A stretch of DNA of 64,000 nucleotides from contig NZ_VMNK01000003.1 of the NCBI RefSeq assembly GCF_007625155.1, positions 124,001 through 188,000 on the forward strand, written 5' to 3'. Made by a program: the position numbers and the translations under genes. The notes below the pieces were generated by a model. That model searched no databases. It was not told the DNA's origin and saw only the letters and a program-made list of their open reading frames with translations. The stretch is from Denitromonas halophila. Lineage in GTDB: Bacteria > Pseudomonadota > Gammaproteobacteria > Burkholderiales > Rhodocyclaceae. This document shows positions 34,537 through 43,987 of the stretch, one piece after another. Each line of letters opens with the position of its first letter. The stretch's first letter is position 1.

Positions 34537-35004
34537 TCACTCCCACTGCAGCTCGCGCAGTCGCCACTGGCCATCCTCACGCACCCACAAGCCCCGCAGT
34601 TGATAGATCCGCCCGGCCTCGGGGATCAGTCCGTCGGCGCCAGTGAGTACCACCGACGCATTCGACCAGGCTTGGTCGGGCGTGTGCGAGAGCGGCTCGA
34701 CCGTCACGCCGGTGATCACCACGTGAATATTTTTGTAGCGCAAAAAATAGCCCGCGAGCAGGCGCTGCACGCCGCTCTTGTCGAGCTGTCCGGGATCGGT
34801 GCTGGGGCCGCCGCGAAAGGCGTCGGCGAGTTCGGCGCGGACAGTGGCGTTCTGATGCTCGGCAATGCCTTGTTCGATACGGCCAATGGCCTCGCCAATG
34901 GCTTGTTCCGGCGAGGTTTTCTGGCACGCGGCGAGGGCTGCAAGCAACACCAGACAGAGGCATGAACGGGCGAGTCGGGGCAGGGGGATTTCGAGCGGAC
35001 GCAT
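34537..35004 (-). CDS. Putative lipoprotein with NTF2-like helical/beta domain
   Basis: A 155-residue protein. The signal ARSCLCLVLLAALAACQKTS has a lipobox LAAC, so it is probably lipid-anchored. The mature part EQAIGEAIGRIEQGIAEHQN and GLWVREDGQWRLRELQWE looks like an NTF2/Cif-like fold that ends with the typical W-x-L-x-x-L. The family is not further identified. It is convergent with the SDR gene and divergent from the cytochrome cluster, with about 290 bases of spacer. Confidence 0.65.
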   Translation of the reverse strand: MRPLEIPLPRLARSCLCLVLLAALAACQKTSPEQAIGEAIGRIEQGIAEHQNATVRAELADAFRGGPSTDPGQLDKSGVQRLLAGYFLRYKNIHVVITGVTVEPLSHTPDQAWSNASVVLTGADGLIPEAGRIYQLRGLWVREDGQWRLRELQWE

Positions 35005-35296
35005 GGCCACATCATACGGTGGCCTCGAGTCGCGCGTCCAAGGCAAAAAACCGCCAGGAACGGCCCGCCGGGCGGCACGGACGACACCACGCCCGTCTTG
35101 CAATCGACCGCTGGGGTGCTACACCAAGTACACAGAACCAGAAAAATATGACGATGGCGCGCGACTTTGCTGCGAGGCGGCGCCATCTCCCGATCAGAGC
35201 CCCTTTACCCCGAACGTTTTCGGGGGTTCGCGGCAAAGCGCTTCACTGCGCGCGCCGTTTTGGGCCGGTCGTCACCGCGTGTCACGGAGGCCCGAC

Positions 35297-37816
35297 ATGG
35301 TCCGCCTGTTTCTGCTTGTCATCGCCCTGTCTGCCAGCTTCATTGCCCCTGTGGGCCGCCTCGCTCATGCCGCACCGGTGGTGCACGAGCAGGACATTCC
35401 CTACTTCGATTCCTGTGCACGCGAGGGTTTGAACGCCTCGGAGTGCGCCGGCCGGCTGATCTGGTTCAAGGCCACCGCAGGCAACGATCGCTTCCACACC
35501 TATGTGTTCCAGCAGCGCGTGGGCGTGTTGATCGACTGGTTCCGCGTGCTGCGCTCCGATGAGCGCGGCGAACGCTTCCGCGCCTGGGGCGGCATCAACG
35601 ACCCGAGCTGCTGTACGCCGGGCGACGCCAACTGCCCAGCCAAGAGCCTGGACGAGACCTATGGCCTCGACTGGTGCCCAGGTGACGAGGAACTGCTCAA
35701 GTATGTGGGCAAGGCCGGCTACACCGACCCGGCCTGCGACTTTCACGACGCGCCGCTGGCCGAGGGCGATGTGCACGGCCCCAAGGACCAGCGCCAGAGC
35801 GCCTGTGACCTCAAGTTCGGCACCTCCACCGGCATGCTCGGCATCCGCAAGTTTCCCAACCCGCGCTTCGACCGCGACAAGTGGGTCAAACTCAACGGCA
35901 GCGCCGGCAGCTGGGAAGGCTACAACCGCAAGATCCCGGCCGCCGGCGGCTCGGACGAACCGGCCAAGAGCCGCCTGCTCGACGGCGCGGTCGAGCCACC
36001 CTACCTGATTGGCACCGCCTGCGGCTCCTGCCATATTTCCTTCGACCCGCTCAACCCGCCGGCTGACCCGGCCAATCCCAAGTGGGAAAACATCAAGGGC
36101 CTGCTCGGCAATCAGTACTCGCGCATCTCCGAGATCATGGTCTCGGGCATGGCCAGCAACACGCTCGAATGGCAGATGTTTGCCCACGCCAGGCCGGGCA
36201 CCTCCGACACCTCCGCCATCCCCAACGACCAGGTGAACAACCCTGGCTCCATGAACGCGCTGATCAACATCCCGCAGCGGCCGGTGTTCATGGGCGAGAA
36301 GGTGCTCAAATGGCGCAAGACGAACAGCTGCGAGGGCAAGGCGGGTGCGACTTGCTGGTGCGAGCCGGGGCGCGAGGGCAAGTGCTGGGAGAAGTCGCTC
36401 AAGGAGGAAACCGTGCATCACATCCTCAAGGGCGGCGAGGATTCAATCGGCGCGCTTGAAGCCATCCAGCGGGTGTATTTCAACATCGGCTCGTGCTCGG
36501 AGCAATGCTGGGTCAATCACCTGACCGACCTGCGGGTGGCCGACCCGCAGCAACGCGGCTTTGGCCAGACGCCTTTCAACATTGGCCAGTGCCGGCGTGA
36601 CTGCCCGAATTTCCGCGCGATTGAAGACCGGCTCGGCAATATCCTCGACTTCTTCATGTCGGCCGAAGCACGCAACACCGACCTGCGCGAAGCGCGCGAG
36701 ACCGGCCTGCGCAAGGCCGACCCGGCCGCCACCTACGCCACGCAAGACCTGATCGCCGACCTGGAAAAAGAGTTTGGCGACGGCGCCGTAGCCCGCGGGC
36801 AACAGGTGTTTGCCACCACCTGCGCACGCTGCCACTCCAGCCAGCCCGAAGCGGCGGCCGGGCAGTTCGACGCGCTGGACTTCTACAAGATGGACGAGAA
36901 GAGCGGCCTGCGCACCGACTGGCTGGGCAATGACGCGCCCACGCTGGTCTCCGAGGTCGGCACCTTCCGCTGCCGCGCCCTGCACAGCAATCACATGACC
37001 GGCAAGATCTGGCAGGAGTACGGCTCCGAGACCCTGCGCGCCCAGCCGCCCGACCCCAACCTGGCCGAGCCGGCCGACGGCGGGCGCAGCTACTACCGCA
37101 ACATCTCGCTGCTCAACCTGTGGGCGCACGCTCCCTTCCTGCACAACAACGCGCTCGGCCCCGAGCTGTGCGGCAAGCCGGCCAACAAGGCCAACGCCTT
37201 CTACGCCATGCGCCCGCGCTATGTCGACGGCGACACCCTGTCGCTGCTGCCGCCCGACCAGCAACCGGCCTGCTGGGAGTACGACCCCAGCGTCGAGGGT
37301 CGCTACAAACTCTACAAGGCGAGCATGGACGAGCTGCTCAACCCAGCCAAGCGCATCCCCAAGGTGACGCTGCTCAATGAAGACGTGACCTTGCGCGTCG
37401 GCCCGCGGCTGTGGGACGGCACCGAGAAGGAGAAGCTGGTCGGCTTCTCGCTCACCATCCCGGCGGTCATCGACGGGCGCGGCGTCAATGCCGGCACGGT
37501 GGGCAACTTCCAGCACAAGACCTTCGTGGTCGACCTGGTGCAGGCCAAGTTCAAGCCCAAGGAGGTCGAGGCACGGCTGGTCAAGCAATGGGGGCCGGAT
37601 GCCGGCAAGCGCATCTTCACCGACCTCAAGGGCATCACCGAAGAGGTGAGCAGCCAGCCCAATGGTCTGGTCGAGGCGCTGAAGAAGCGGCCCTACCTGG
37701 TCAAGCAGATCTACTCCTCCTGCTTTGCCGAGATCGAAAACGCCGGTCACCGCTTTGGCGAAGACCTCTCCGACGCCGACAAGAAGGCACTCACCGCCTT
37801 CCTGGCCACCCTGTAA
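35297..37816 (+). CDS. Large di-heme cytochrome c family protein (first of cluster)
   Basis: An 839-residue exported protein with signal VRLFLLVIALSASFIAPVGR and AHA cleavage. Two CxxCH heme sites: CGSCH at 242-246 and CARCH at 509-513. Many further cysteines (SCCTPGDANCP, CWCEPGREGKCW, CSEQCW, CRRDCP) suggest disulphides. It shares LWAHAPFLHNN with the LHNGSVP motif of the other cytochromes of the cluster. Roles of the family are uncertain; peroxidase or dioxygenase chemistry has been shown in distant relatives such as RoxA. The start is set by GGAGG. It leads a five-gene plus-strand set. Confidence 0.75.
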   Translation: MVRLFLLVIALSASFIAPVGRLAHAAPVVHEQDIPYFDSCAREGLNASECAGRLIWFKATAGNDRFHTYVFQQRVGVLIDWFRVLRSDERGERFRAWGGINDPSCCTPGDANCPAKSLDETYGLDWCPGDEELLKYVGKAGYTDPACDFHDAPLAEGDVHGPKDQRQSACDLKFGTSTGMLGIRKFPNPRFDRDKWVKLNGSAGSWEGYNRKIPAAGGSDEPAKSRLLDGAVEPPYLIGTACGSCHISFDPLNPPADPANPKWENIKGLLGNQYSRISEIMVSGMASNTLEWQMFAHARPGTSDTSAIPNDQVNNPGSMNALINIPQRPVFMGEKVLKWRKTNSCEGKAGATCWCEPGREGKCWEKSLKEETVHHILKGGEDSIGALEAIQRVYFNIGSCSEQCWVNHLTDLRVADPQQRGFGQTPFNIGQCRRDCPNFRAIEDRLGNILDFFMSAEARNTDLREARETGLRKADPAATYATQDLIADLEKEFGDGAVARGQQVFATTCARCHSSQPEAAAGQFDALDFYKMDEKSGLRTDWLGNDAPTLVSEVGTFRCRALHSNHMTGKIWQEYGSETLRAQPPDPNLAEPADGGRSYYRNISLLNLWAHAPFLHNNALGPELCGKPANKANAFYAMRPRYVDGDTLSLLPPDQQPACWEYDPSVEGRYKLYKASMDELLNPAKRIPKVTLLNEDVTLRVGPRLWDGTEKEKLVGFSLTIPAVIDGRGVNAGTVGNFQHKTFVVDLVQAKFKPKEVEARLVKQWGPDAGKRIFTDLKGITEEVSSQPNGLVEALKKRPYLVKQIYSSCFAEIENAGHRFGEDLSDADKKALTAFLATL

Positions 37817-37831
37817 GCGAGGAGGATCGCC

Positions 37832-38734
37832 ATGACAACGCACCGCACCGCCCGCCTCCTCGCCATCGCCGCCGCCCTCGCCCTGCTCGCCGGCTGCGGC
37901 GCCAAGGAAGACAAGACCCCGCCAGCGATCAGCTTCGCGCCCTACGGCGAGGCCCACAACGCCAAGCCCGATTTCGCCGAACTCGAAGCGCAACACCCGC
38001 TGTCGGTCGAAGAGCTGTACAAGATCACACCCAAGAACCTCGCCCTGCTCGAGCAGGAACAGGTCGACCAGATCTACGCGCGCCTGTCCGCCGGACCGAT
38101 CCCCGAGGGTCCGTACGAGGGCGACCTGTTCTTTCCCAAGGGCGGCAGCGGCAAGCTGCGCCTGTCGGAGATTGCCGGCGGCGGGCTCAAGGGCTTGCTG
38201 GTGAACGTGGCCGGCAAAAAGCTCGACCTGATGGGCGAGATCCTGTGGAAGGGCAAGGTCTTCTACCGCGACGAGCGTCTGCTGCGTAACCGCATCGAAG
38301 ACCTCAAGACCCTCAAGGCCGTCGGCCTGATCGAAGAGAGCGACGCCAACCCGCTGCAGGAGATCACCGTCAACGGCAAGGACCAGTGGCTGCTCTTCCC
38401 CGCGCAGCTGTATTGCGGCCAGAGCCTGCTCGACGGCCGGCGCGAGTCCATCATCATCGACTACGCCTTCACCGACCAGCTGCCCGGCTACCGCCGCATG
38501 CCCGACATGATGGCCGGGCGCGACGGCTTTGCCATCCGCGACGAAATCCGCATGATCCGCCCCGGGCTGTACCTTGGCCGCGCCTATATCGACCGTGCCT
38601 TCGTGGTGAACTTCGTGCTCTACAACAAGGCCGTGGACGAGGCCGGCAAGGCCGGCTACCTGGCCACAGGCAAGACGGCGGAAGACTGCTGGACCGGCAC
38701 CCAGCACCGGCAACTCGTCGCCGCGGCGAAATGA
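37832..38734 (+). CDS. Lipoprotein of the cytochrome cluster, unknown function
   Basis: A 300-residue protein with a signal ending LALLAGCGAKEDK (lipobox LAGC), so it is probably a lipid-anchored protein. The rest (SFAPYGEAHNAKPDFAELEA, GDLFFPKGGSGKLRLSEIAG, FPAQLYCGQSLLDGRRESII) is not recognised. It has no heme motif. GGAGG precedes the start and only 15 bases separate it from the first cytochrome gene, so it is likely part of the same operon and complex. Confidence 0.7.
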   Translation: MTTHRTARLLAIAAALALLAGCGAKEDKTPPAISFAPYGEAHNAKPDFAELEAQHPLSVEELYKITPKNLALLEQEQVDQIYARLSAGPIPEGPYEGDLFFPKGGSGKLRLSEIAGGGLKGLLVNVAGKKLDLMGEILWKGKVFYRDERLLRNRIEDLKTLKAVGLIEESDANPLQEITVNGKDQWLLFPAQLYCGQSLLDGRRESIIIDYAFTDQLPGYRRMPDMMAGRDGFAIRDEIRMIRPGLYLGRAYIDRAFVVNFVLYNKAVDEAGKAGYLATGKTAEDCWTGTQHRQLVAAAK

Positions 38735-38744
38735 GGCCGCGCCC

Positions 38745-40691
38745 ATGCGCAGCGCGTGGCGAACGCTCGGCCTCCCGGTGCTGTGCTGGCTGTGGCTGGC
38801 GCCGTCCGCCGCCTGGGCCGAGGGCGCCTCGCTGTTCGCGCAACTGATGACCCCGCCCGGCCAGCCCGTCGCGCGCATCACCTACCCGATCGAAGCACTG
38901 GTCGCGCAACTGCGCGGGCAGGTCTCGAGCGGTGGCGGCGAGGCCGGCGATGGCCTGCCGCTGGTGCTGATTCCGCTCGGCCGCTCGCTGCAACGCCACA
39001 CCGCCGGTGCCGCACACTATTTCGAAGCCCCCCGCGTGGTCGTCGCCGTCACCGGCGAGCCCACGCGCACCGACCGCCCCCTGCTGCGCGACCGGCTCTA
39101 CCTCGGCTATCACGAAGCCGCCGGCGTGCTCGAGGTCATCAGCTACAACGACAGCGCCGGCCGCTTTGAATTCGAGATCGTGGACGACTACCGCGACGGC
39201 GCCACGCCCCGCCTGCGCGCCAGCAATCGCGGCCTGTGCCTGGCCTGCCATCAGAACGCCGCGCCGCTGTTCTCGCGCCAGACCTGGGACGAAACCAGTG
39301 GCAACGCCGCCATCGCGCGCCTACTCACTGCCGCCGGCCGCGACTTCTACGGTCTGCCCTGGCGTCACGGCGTGGACGTGGCCAATGCCATCGACGACGC
39401 CACCGACCGCGCCAACCTGCTGTCCATCGCGCAAACCGTCTGGCAACACGGCTGCGCCCACACCGACCGCCCCACCGCCGTGCGTTGCCGCGCCCGCCTG
39501 CTGTGGCGCACCCTGCTCGACCGCCTCGGCAGCCGAGCCAGCGGACGGATCGCCGACGATCCCGCGCTGGGCCCGCTGGCCGCCCACTGGACCCAACACT
39601 GGCCCGACGGCCTGCCGGTGCCGAACCCCGACATCCCCAACCGCCAACCCTTCGCCGCCACCCTGCCCTGGCAGGCACTGCCGACCGATCCCGCCGAGCT
39701 GCGCCGCGTCGCCGACGTGGCCGAGCGCTTCGACCCGCTCGCCCTGCGCCCACCGCTGGGCCACTGGCGCGCCAACGATGCCGCCACGCTGCCCAATGTC
39801 ATCCACGCACTCGGCCAGTTCATTGCCGATGTCGACATCGCCGCACTCGATAACGCACTGCGCGGTGCGGCCGGCATGCACGCCGAAGCCCTCACCCTCG
39901 AGTGCAGCCGCCGCCCCCGCCCCGACCGCGAAGACCTCGACTGCCACCATGCCAGCGGTCTCGCCCTCAGCGCCCGGCGCAGCGCCGAGCTGCTCAAGAT
40001 CGACCGCCTCGTACTCGGCGCCGGCCCGGCCCGCAACGCCGCACCATTTCGCCGTGGCGCCGACGGCCACTTTCACCCCACCGGCGCCGCCCCGCGCACC
40101 CCCGAGGGCGCAGCGCTGCGGCGCATCGAGATCACGCCGGAGCGCGTGCGCGTGCTGCTGACCGACGACCTCGCCACCGTCCGCGCCCATGTGGACCGCC
40201 TCGTCGCCGACACCCTCGCCGGGCGCAGCGACGCACTGGCCGACGCCCCGCTGCGCCGCGCCGCCGTGCTCTCGCCGCTGCTGCCCATGCCAGTCGAACA
40301 CCCCGCCCCGGTGCCCACCCTGGCCGAACGCAGCAGCCCGGACGACCCCGAACTGGCGCCCTTCTACAAACACTGCGGCCTGTGCCACGACAGCACCGAG
40401 GCCTTCCCGCCCGGCTTTTTGCACGGCACCCGCGAGGCCGTGCGCGCGGCGGTCGACCGCTGTGCGCCACGCATGGCCCGCCGGCTGGCCATGTGGTCGG
40501 CCGCCGCCGGCGCACGCGAGAAAACCCCCATGCCGCCACCAGCCACCCCGCAGGCCGGCGACATCCAGCACAGCGGCGACTTGGCCTCGATGCGCCAATG
40601 GCTTGACGGCCGGCTGCAGGCCAACGGCCACAACCCGGCACAACTGGCCACCCGCCCCTATGCCGACCTGCCCGACTGTGCGGTCTTCTGA
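38745..40691 (+). CDS. Exported protein with two heme c motifs
   Basis: A 648-residue protein with signal peptide RTLGLPVLCWLWLAPSAAWA. CLACH at 165-169 (in RGLCLACHQNAAPLFSRQTW) and CGLCH at 544-548 (in YKHCGLCHDSTEAFPPGFLH) are two heme attachment sites. The rest has no obvious similarity to well-known oxidases. It follows the lipoprotein by ten bases and is followed by two anchored di-heme cytochromes; the cluster as a whole suggests a periplasmic or outer-surface electron-transfer or oxidation system. Confidence 0.7.
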   Translation: MRSAWRTLGLPVLCWLWLAPSAAWAEGASLFAQLMTPPGQPVARITYPIEALVAQLRGQVSSGGGEAGDGLPLVLIPLGRSLQRHTAGAAHYFEAPRVVVAVTGEPTRTDRPLLRDRLYLGYHEAAGVLEVISYNDSAGRFEFEIVDDYRDGATPRLRASNRGLCLACHQNAAPLFSRQTWDETSGNAAIARLLTAAGRDFYGLPWRHGVDVANAIDDATDRANLLSIAQTVWQHGCAHTDRPTAVRCRARLLWRTLLDRLGSRASGRIADDPALGPLAAHWTQHWPDGLPVPNPDIPNRQPFAATLPWQALPTDPAELRRVADVAERFDPLALRPPLGHWRANDAATLPNVIHALGQFIADVDIAALDNALRGAAGMHAEALTLECSRRPRPDREDLDCHHASGLALSARRSAELLKIDRLVLGAGPARNAAPFRRGADGHFHPTGAAPRTPEGAALRRIEITPERVRVLLTDDLATVRAHVDRLVADTLAGRSDALADAPLRRAAVLSPLLPMPVEHPAPVPTLAERSSPDDPELAPFYKHCGLCHDSTEAFPPGFLHGTREAVRAAVDRCAPRMARRLAMWSAAAGAREKTPMPPPATPQAGDIQHSGDLASMRQWLDGRLQANGHNPAQLATRPYADLPDCAVF

Positions 40692-40702
40692 GAGACGACG
40701 CG

Positions 40703-42211
40703 ATGGCCCATCTCGACACTGATACCCCGCCCCGCCGCCCCCACTGGCTCGGCCGCAGCCTGCTGTGGCTGCCCTGGGTGCTTGGTCTGGTCGGCGGCAT
40801 CTACGCGCTCGGCCGCTTCACCGCCGACATCCCGGTCGCCTATGCCGACGCACCCAGCCACTTCAAGTACGGCTCGACCGGTGGTGAGCGCGAGTCGGGC
40901 TTTCCGTACTGGATCTGGAAGGTGTTGCCCAAGGTCTGCTCCGAGCACCTGCCCGGCGACGGCTACCGTTCGATCGGCTTCACCTACGAGCCGGGCAAGG
41001 ATCTGCCCATTGGCGTATCGAAGCGCTTCAACCTCGGCATCGACCGCGTCTTCCTCAACTGCGCGGCCTGCCACGCCAGCACCGTGCGCGATGCGCCGGG
41101 CGCCGCGCCCAACATCTACCTCGGCATGCCGGCACACCGGCTCGATCTGAAAGGCTTCGAGACCTTCTTCTTCAACTGTGCGGCGGGGCCGAAGTTTCGC
41201 AGCGAGTTCATCGTCCCCGAGATCGAAGAAGCCGCCGGCGGCCTCAGCCCGCTCGACCGCTACGTGGTGTACCCGGTGGCGATCAGCCTGATGCGCGAGC
41301 GCCTGCTGATGCTCCGCGAGCGTTTCGCCTTCGCCTTCGCGCAGCCCGACTGGGGGCCGGGCCGGGTGGACACCTTCAACTCGGCCAAGATCCTGTTCAA
41401 TTTCCCCATGCACCAGCTGCCCAAAAAAGAGCTGCTCGGCGCCTCGGACTTCCCCTCCATCTGGCTGCAAGGCCCACGCATGAAGCGTGACGACGGCCAG
41501 CGCATGGAGTTGCACTGGGACGGCAACAACACCCGCACCGAAGAGCGCAACAAGAGCGCCGCCTTCGGCACCGGCACCACCCCGCCCACCCTCGACCTGC
41601 GCGCCATCGGCCGTATCGAGCAGTGGCTACTCAATCTCTCCCCGCCGCCCTGGCCCTATGCCATCGACGCCGAAAAGGCGGAACGCGGCAAAGCCCTCTA
41701 CACCGCCACCTGCGCCGCCTGCCATGGCGCGGGCGGGCGCGATTTTGCGGGCGAGTATGTCGGCCATGTCACGCCGATTGCCCACATCGCCACCGATCGC
41801 GCCCGACTCGACTCCTACACTTACACCCTGGCGGTGAACCAGAGCACGCTCTACGCCGGCTACCCGCACCGCTTCCAGCATTTCCGCAAAACCCATGGCT
41901 ACGCCAACATGCCGCTCGACGGCCTGTGGCTGCGCGGCCCCTATCTGCACAACGGCTCGGTGCCCACCGTGCGCGACCTGCTCGAACCGGCCACCCTGCG
42001 CCCCACCACCTTCTGGCGCGGCAACGACATCATCGACCGCGACCGCCTCGGCTTTGTCTCCGACGTGGCCGCCGAACCCGCCCGCAGCTACTTCCTGTTC
42101 GACACCACCGAACCCGGCAACGGCAACGGCGGCCACGAAGGCGCGGCCTACGGCACCACGCTGGCGCCCGAGGACAAGGACGCCATCGTCGAATATCTGA
42201 AGACCTTCTGA
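40703..42211 (+). CDS. Membrane-anchored di-heme cytochrome c
   Basis: A 502-residue protein. An N-terminal helix at about 19-38 (LLWLPWVLGLVGGIYALG) anchors it, with the rest periplasmic. Hemes: CAACH at 120-124 and CAACH at 337-341. Family features FKYGSTGGERESGFPYWIW, DGLWLRGPYLHNGSVPTVRD and FWRGND are shared with the next protein and with RoxA-type di-heme proteins (the LHNGSVP loop). It is a paralogue of the gene at 42494. A GAGAG site lies upstream. Confidence 0.8.
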   Translation: MAHLDTDTPPRRPHWLGRSLLWLPWVLGLVGGIYALGRFTADIPVAYADAPSHFKYGSTGGERESGFPYWIWKVLPKVCSEHLPGDGYRSIGFTYEPGKDLPIGVSKRFNLGIDRVFLNCAACHASTVRDAPGAAPNIYLGMPAHRLDLKGFETFFFNCAAGPKFRSEFIVPEIEEAAGGLSPLDRYVVYPVAISLMRERLLMLRERFAFAFAQPDWGPGRVDTFNSAKILFNFPMHQLPKKELLGASDFPSIWLQGPRMKRDDGQRMELHWDGNNTRTEERNKSAAFGTGTTPPTLDLRAIGRIEQWLLNLSPPPWPYAIDAEKAERGKALYTATCAACHGAGGRDFAGEYVGHVTPIAHIATDRARLDSYTYTLAVNQSTLYAGYPHRFQHFRKTHGYANMPLDGLWLRGPYLHNGSVPTVRDLLEPATLRPTTFWRGNDIIDRDRLGFVSDVAAEPARSYFLFDTTEPGNGNGGHEGAAYGTTLAPEDKDAIVEYLKTF

Positions 42212-42243
42212 GGGCCGGAGAATGAACACCCTCCCACAAAAAC

Positions 42244-42477
42244 GTAGCCCGGATGCAGCGCAGCGCAATCCGGGAGCATCCGCCCGAGCGGGCACACCCG
42301 CTGTCAACGCAAGGCATCGGATGACCCAAAAGCCTTTGGGACTCGGCACGCGGCTCCCGGATTCCGGCCTTCGGTCTGCATCCGGGCTACGGTCTGACGC
42401 GGACAGTCGGATCTTCCAGGAACCATTGGCGCTCGATACGCCGATCCCGGATTCCGCTACGCTGCATCCGGGCTACG
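42244..42477. repeat. Cluster of three REP-like palindromes (type B)
   Basis: GTAGCCCGGATGCAGCGCAG at 42244-42275, then CCCGGATTCCGGCCTTCGG ending GCATCCGGGCTACG at 42356-42391, and CCCGGATTCCGCTACGCTGC ending at 42477. One unit is opposite in orientation to the other two. They fill the 282-base gap between the two paralogous cytochrome genes. Confidence 0.8.
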
Positions 42478-42493
42478 CCCCAAGGAGCCGCCC

Positions 42494-43957
42494 ATGAGCA
42501 CCCAACCCAAACCCCGCCGCACCTGGCTCGCCGTGCTCGGCCTGCTGCTCATCATCGGCATCGCCGCCGGCGTCTACGGCTGGGTCAAATTCTTCCGTGA
42601 AGTGCCGCAGCCGGCTTGGATCACCGACAACCCCGAGATGCGCTTCAAGTACGGCTCGATCGGCGCCGAGGCTGACGCCGGCATTCCGTACTGGATCTTC
42701 TATGTGCTGCCGCGCGTCTTCCCCGACAAGCTCCCCGGCCCCGGCGGCTACGCCAGCTTTGGCGTCGCCTGGGAACAAGGCATGGAGCTGCCCGTCGGCT
42801 TCACCAAAAAAACCATCGGCTTCGACCGCGTCGCCAACACCTGCGCCGTGTGCCACACCGCCACCTACCGCACATCGGTCGATTCCAACCCGGTATTCGT
42901 GCCCACCGGCCCCAACCACACGCTCGATCTGGCCGCCTTCTTCCGCTTTCTGATTGACTGCGCCAAAGACCCGCGCTTCGACCCCGACGTGCTCATGCGC
43001 GAAATCAATCTGGTCACCGACCTGAGCTGGGACGACGCGCTCATCTACCGCTACCTGCTGATCCCCATCACCAAAAAGCGCCTGCTCGAACGCCAGACCC
43101 AGTTCGCCTGGCTCTACCACAGCGCCTTCCCCGACTGGGGGCGCGGCCGCGACGACTCGATGAACCTCACCAAGTACTTCATGATCGAGTGGCCGATGGA
43201 CGAAACCTTCGGCCCCACCGACATGCCGTCAATCTGGAACCTCGGCAAATACCAGGCCGACAAGGGCCACCGCATGAACTTCGCCGGCGACAGCCACAAC
43301 GCCTATTCGGTGGTCATCGACTCCGCCCTCGGCCTGCTCGGCGCGCCGCCCAAGGACAATGCCGAATTCCTCGCCCAGATCGACTGGATGCTCGACTACC
43401 TCAAGGCCGCCCGCGCCCCGGCCTACCCCTTCGCCATCGACACCGCGCTGGCCGAGCAAGGCAAAGCCGTGTTCGACGCCACCTGCGCCGGCTGCCACGC
43501 CTCGGAGCGCACCGGCACGGTGGTGCCCGTCGAAGAGGTCGGCACCAGTCGCGACCGCATGGACACCTGGAATGAAAAGGCCGCGTATGAAGCCAACAAG
43601 GTCGTCACCGACATGGGCATCCAACGCGAAGGCCTGGTCGAAGAACCCCTGCGCGGCTATGTCGCCGCCTTCCTCGACGGCATCTGGCTACGCGCCCCCT
43701 ACCTGCACAACGGCTCGGTGCCGACGCTACGCGACCTGCTCGAGCCCCCCGAGCGCCGCCCGGTCACCTTCTGGCGCGGCTACAACTTGTACGACCGCGA
43801 GCGCGTCGGCTACATCACCGCCGGTGAGGATGCCGAGTACTACGGCAGCCTGCACGACACCCGGCTCAAGGGCGGCGGGAATCAGGGGCACAACTACGGC
43901 ACGGGCTTGCCCGATGAGGACAAGACGACGCTGGTGGAGTATTTGAAGACGCTGTGA
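42494..43957 (+). CDS. Membrane-anchored di-heme cytochrome c (paralogue of the upstream gene)
   Basis: A 487-residue protein with an N-terminal anchor at about 11-30 (WLAVLGLLLIIGIAAGVYGW). Hemes: CAVCH at 117-121 and CAGCH at 331-335. Matching segments to the upstream paralogue: MRFKYGSIGAEADAGIPYWI, GIWLRAPYLHNGSVPTLRD and YHDTRL-like ends such as SLHDTRLKGGGNQGHNYGTG. AAGGAG precedes the ATG. Its C-terminal third (about 43490-43957) has a second, degraded copy at 46378-46856. Confidence 0.82.
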   Translation: MSTQPKPRRTWLAVLGLLLIIGIAAGVYGWVKFFREVPQPAWITDNPEMRFKYGSIGAEADAGIPYWIFYVLPRVFPDKLPGPGGYASFGVAWEQGMELPVGFTKKTIGFDRVANTCAVCHTATYRTSVDSNPVFVPTGPNHTLDLAAFFRFLIDCAKDPRFDPDVLMREINLVTDLSWDDALIYRYLLIPITKKRLLERQTQFAWLYHSAFPDWGRGRDDSMNLTKYFMIEWPMDETFGPTDMPSIWNLGKYQADKGHRMNFAGDSHNAYSVVIDSALGLLGAPPKDNAEFLAQIDWMLDYLKAARAPAYPFAIDTALAEQGKAVFDATCAGCHASERTGTVVPVEEVGTSRDRMDTWNEKAAYEANKVVTDMGIQREGLVEEPLRGYVAAFLDGIWLRAPYLHNGSVPTLRDLLEPPERRPVTFWRGYNLYDRERVGYITAGEDAEYYGSLHDTRLKGGGNQGHNYGTGLPDEDKTTLVEYLKTL

Positions 43958-43987
43958 GGATGGGCGCCCGGCCGGGGGGCGGCGACT

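Noticed and set aside
36443-38881. Long open frame on the minus strand opposite the first cytochrome genes
   Set aside because: It is the mirror of real genes in GC-rich DNA. It shows no family-like sequence and would contradict the heme-bearing frames on the plus strand.
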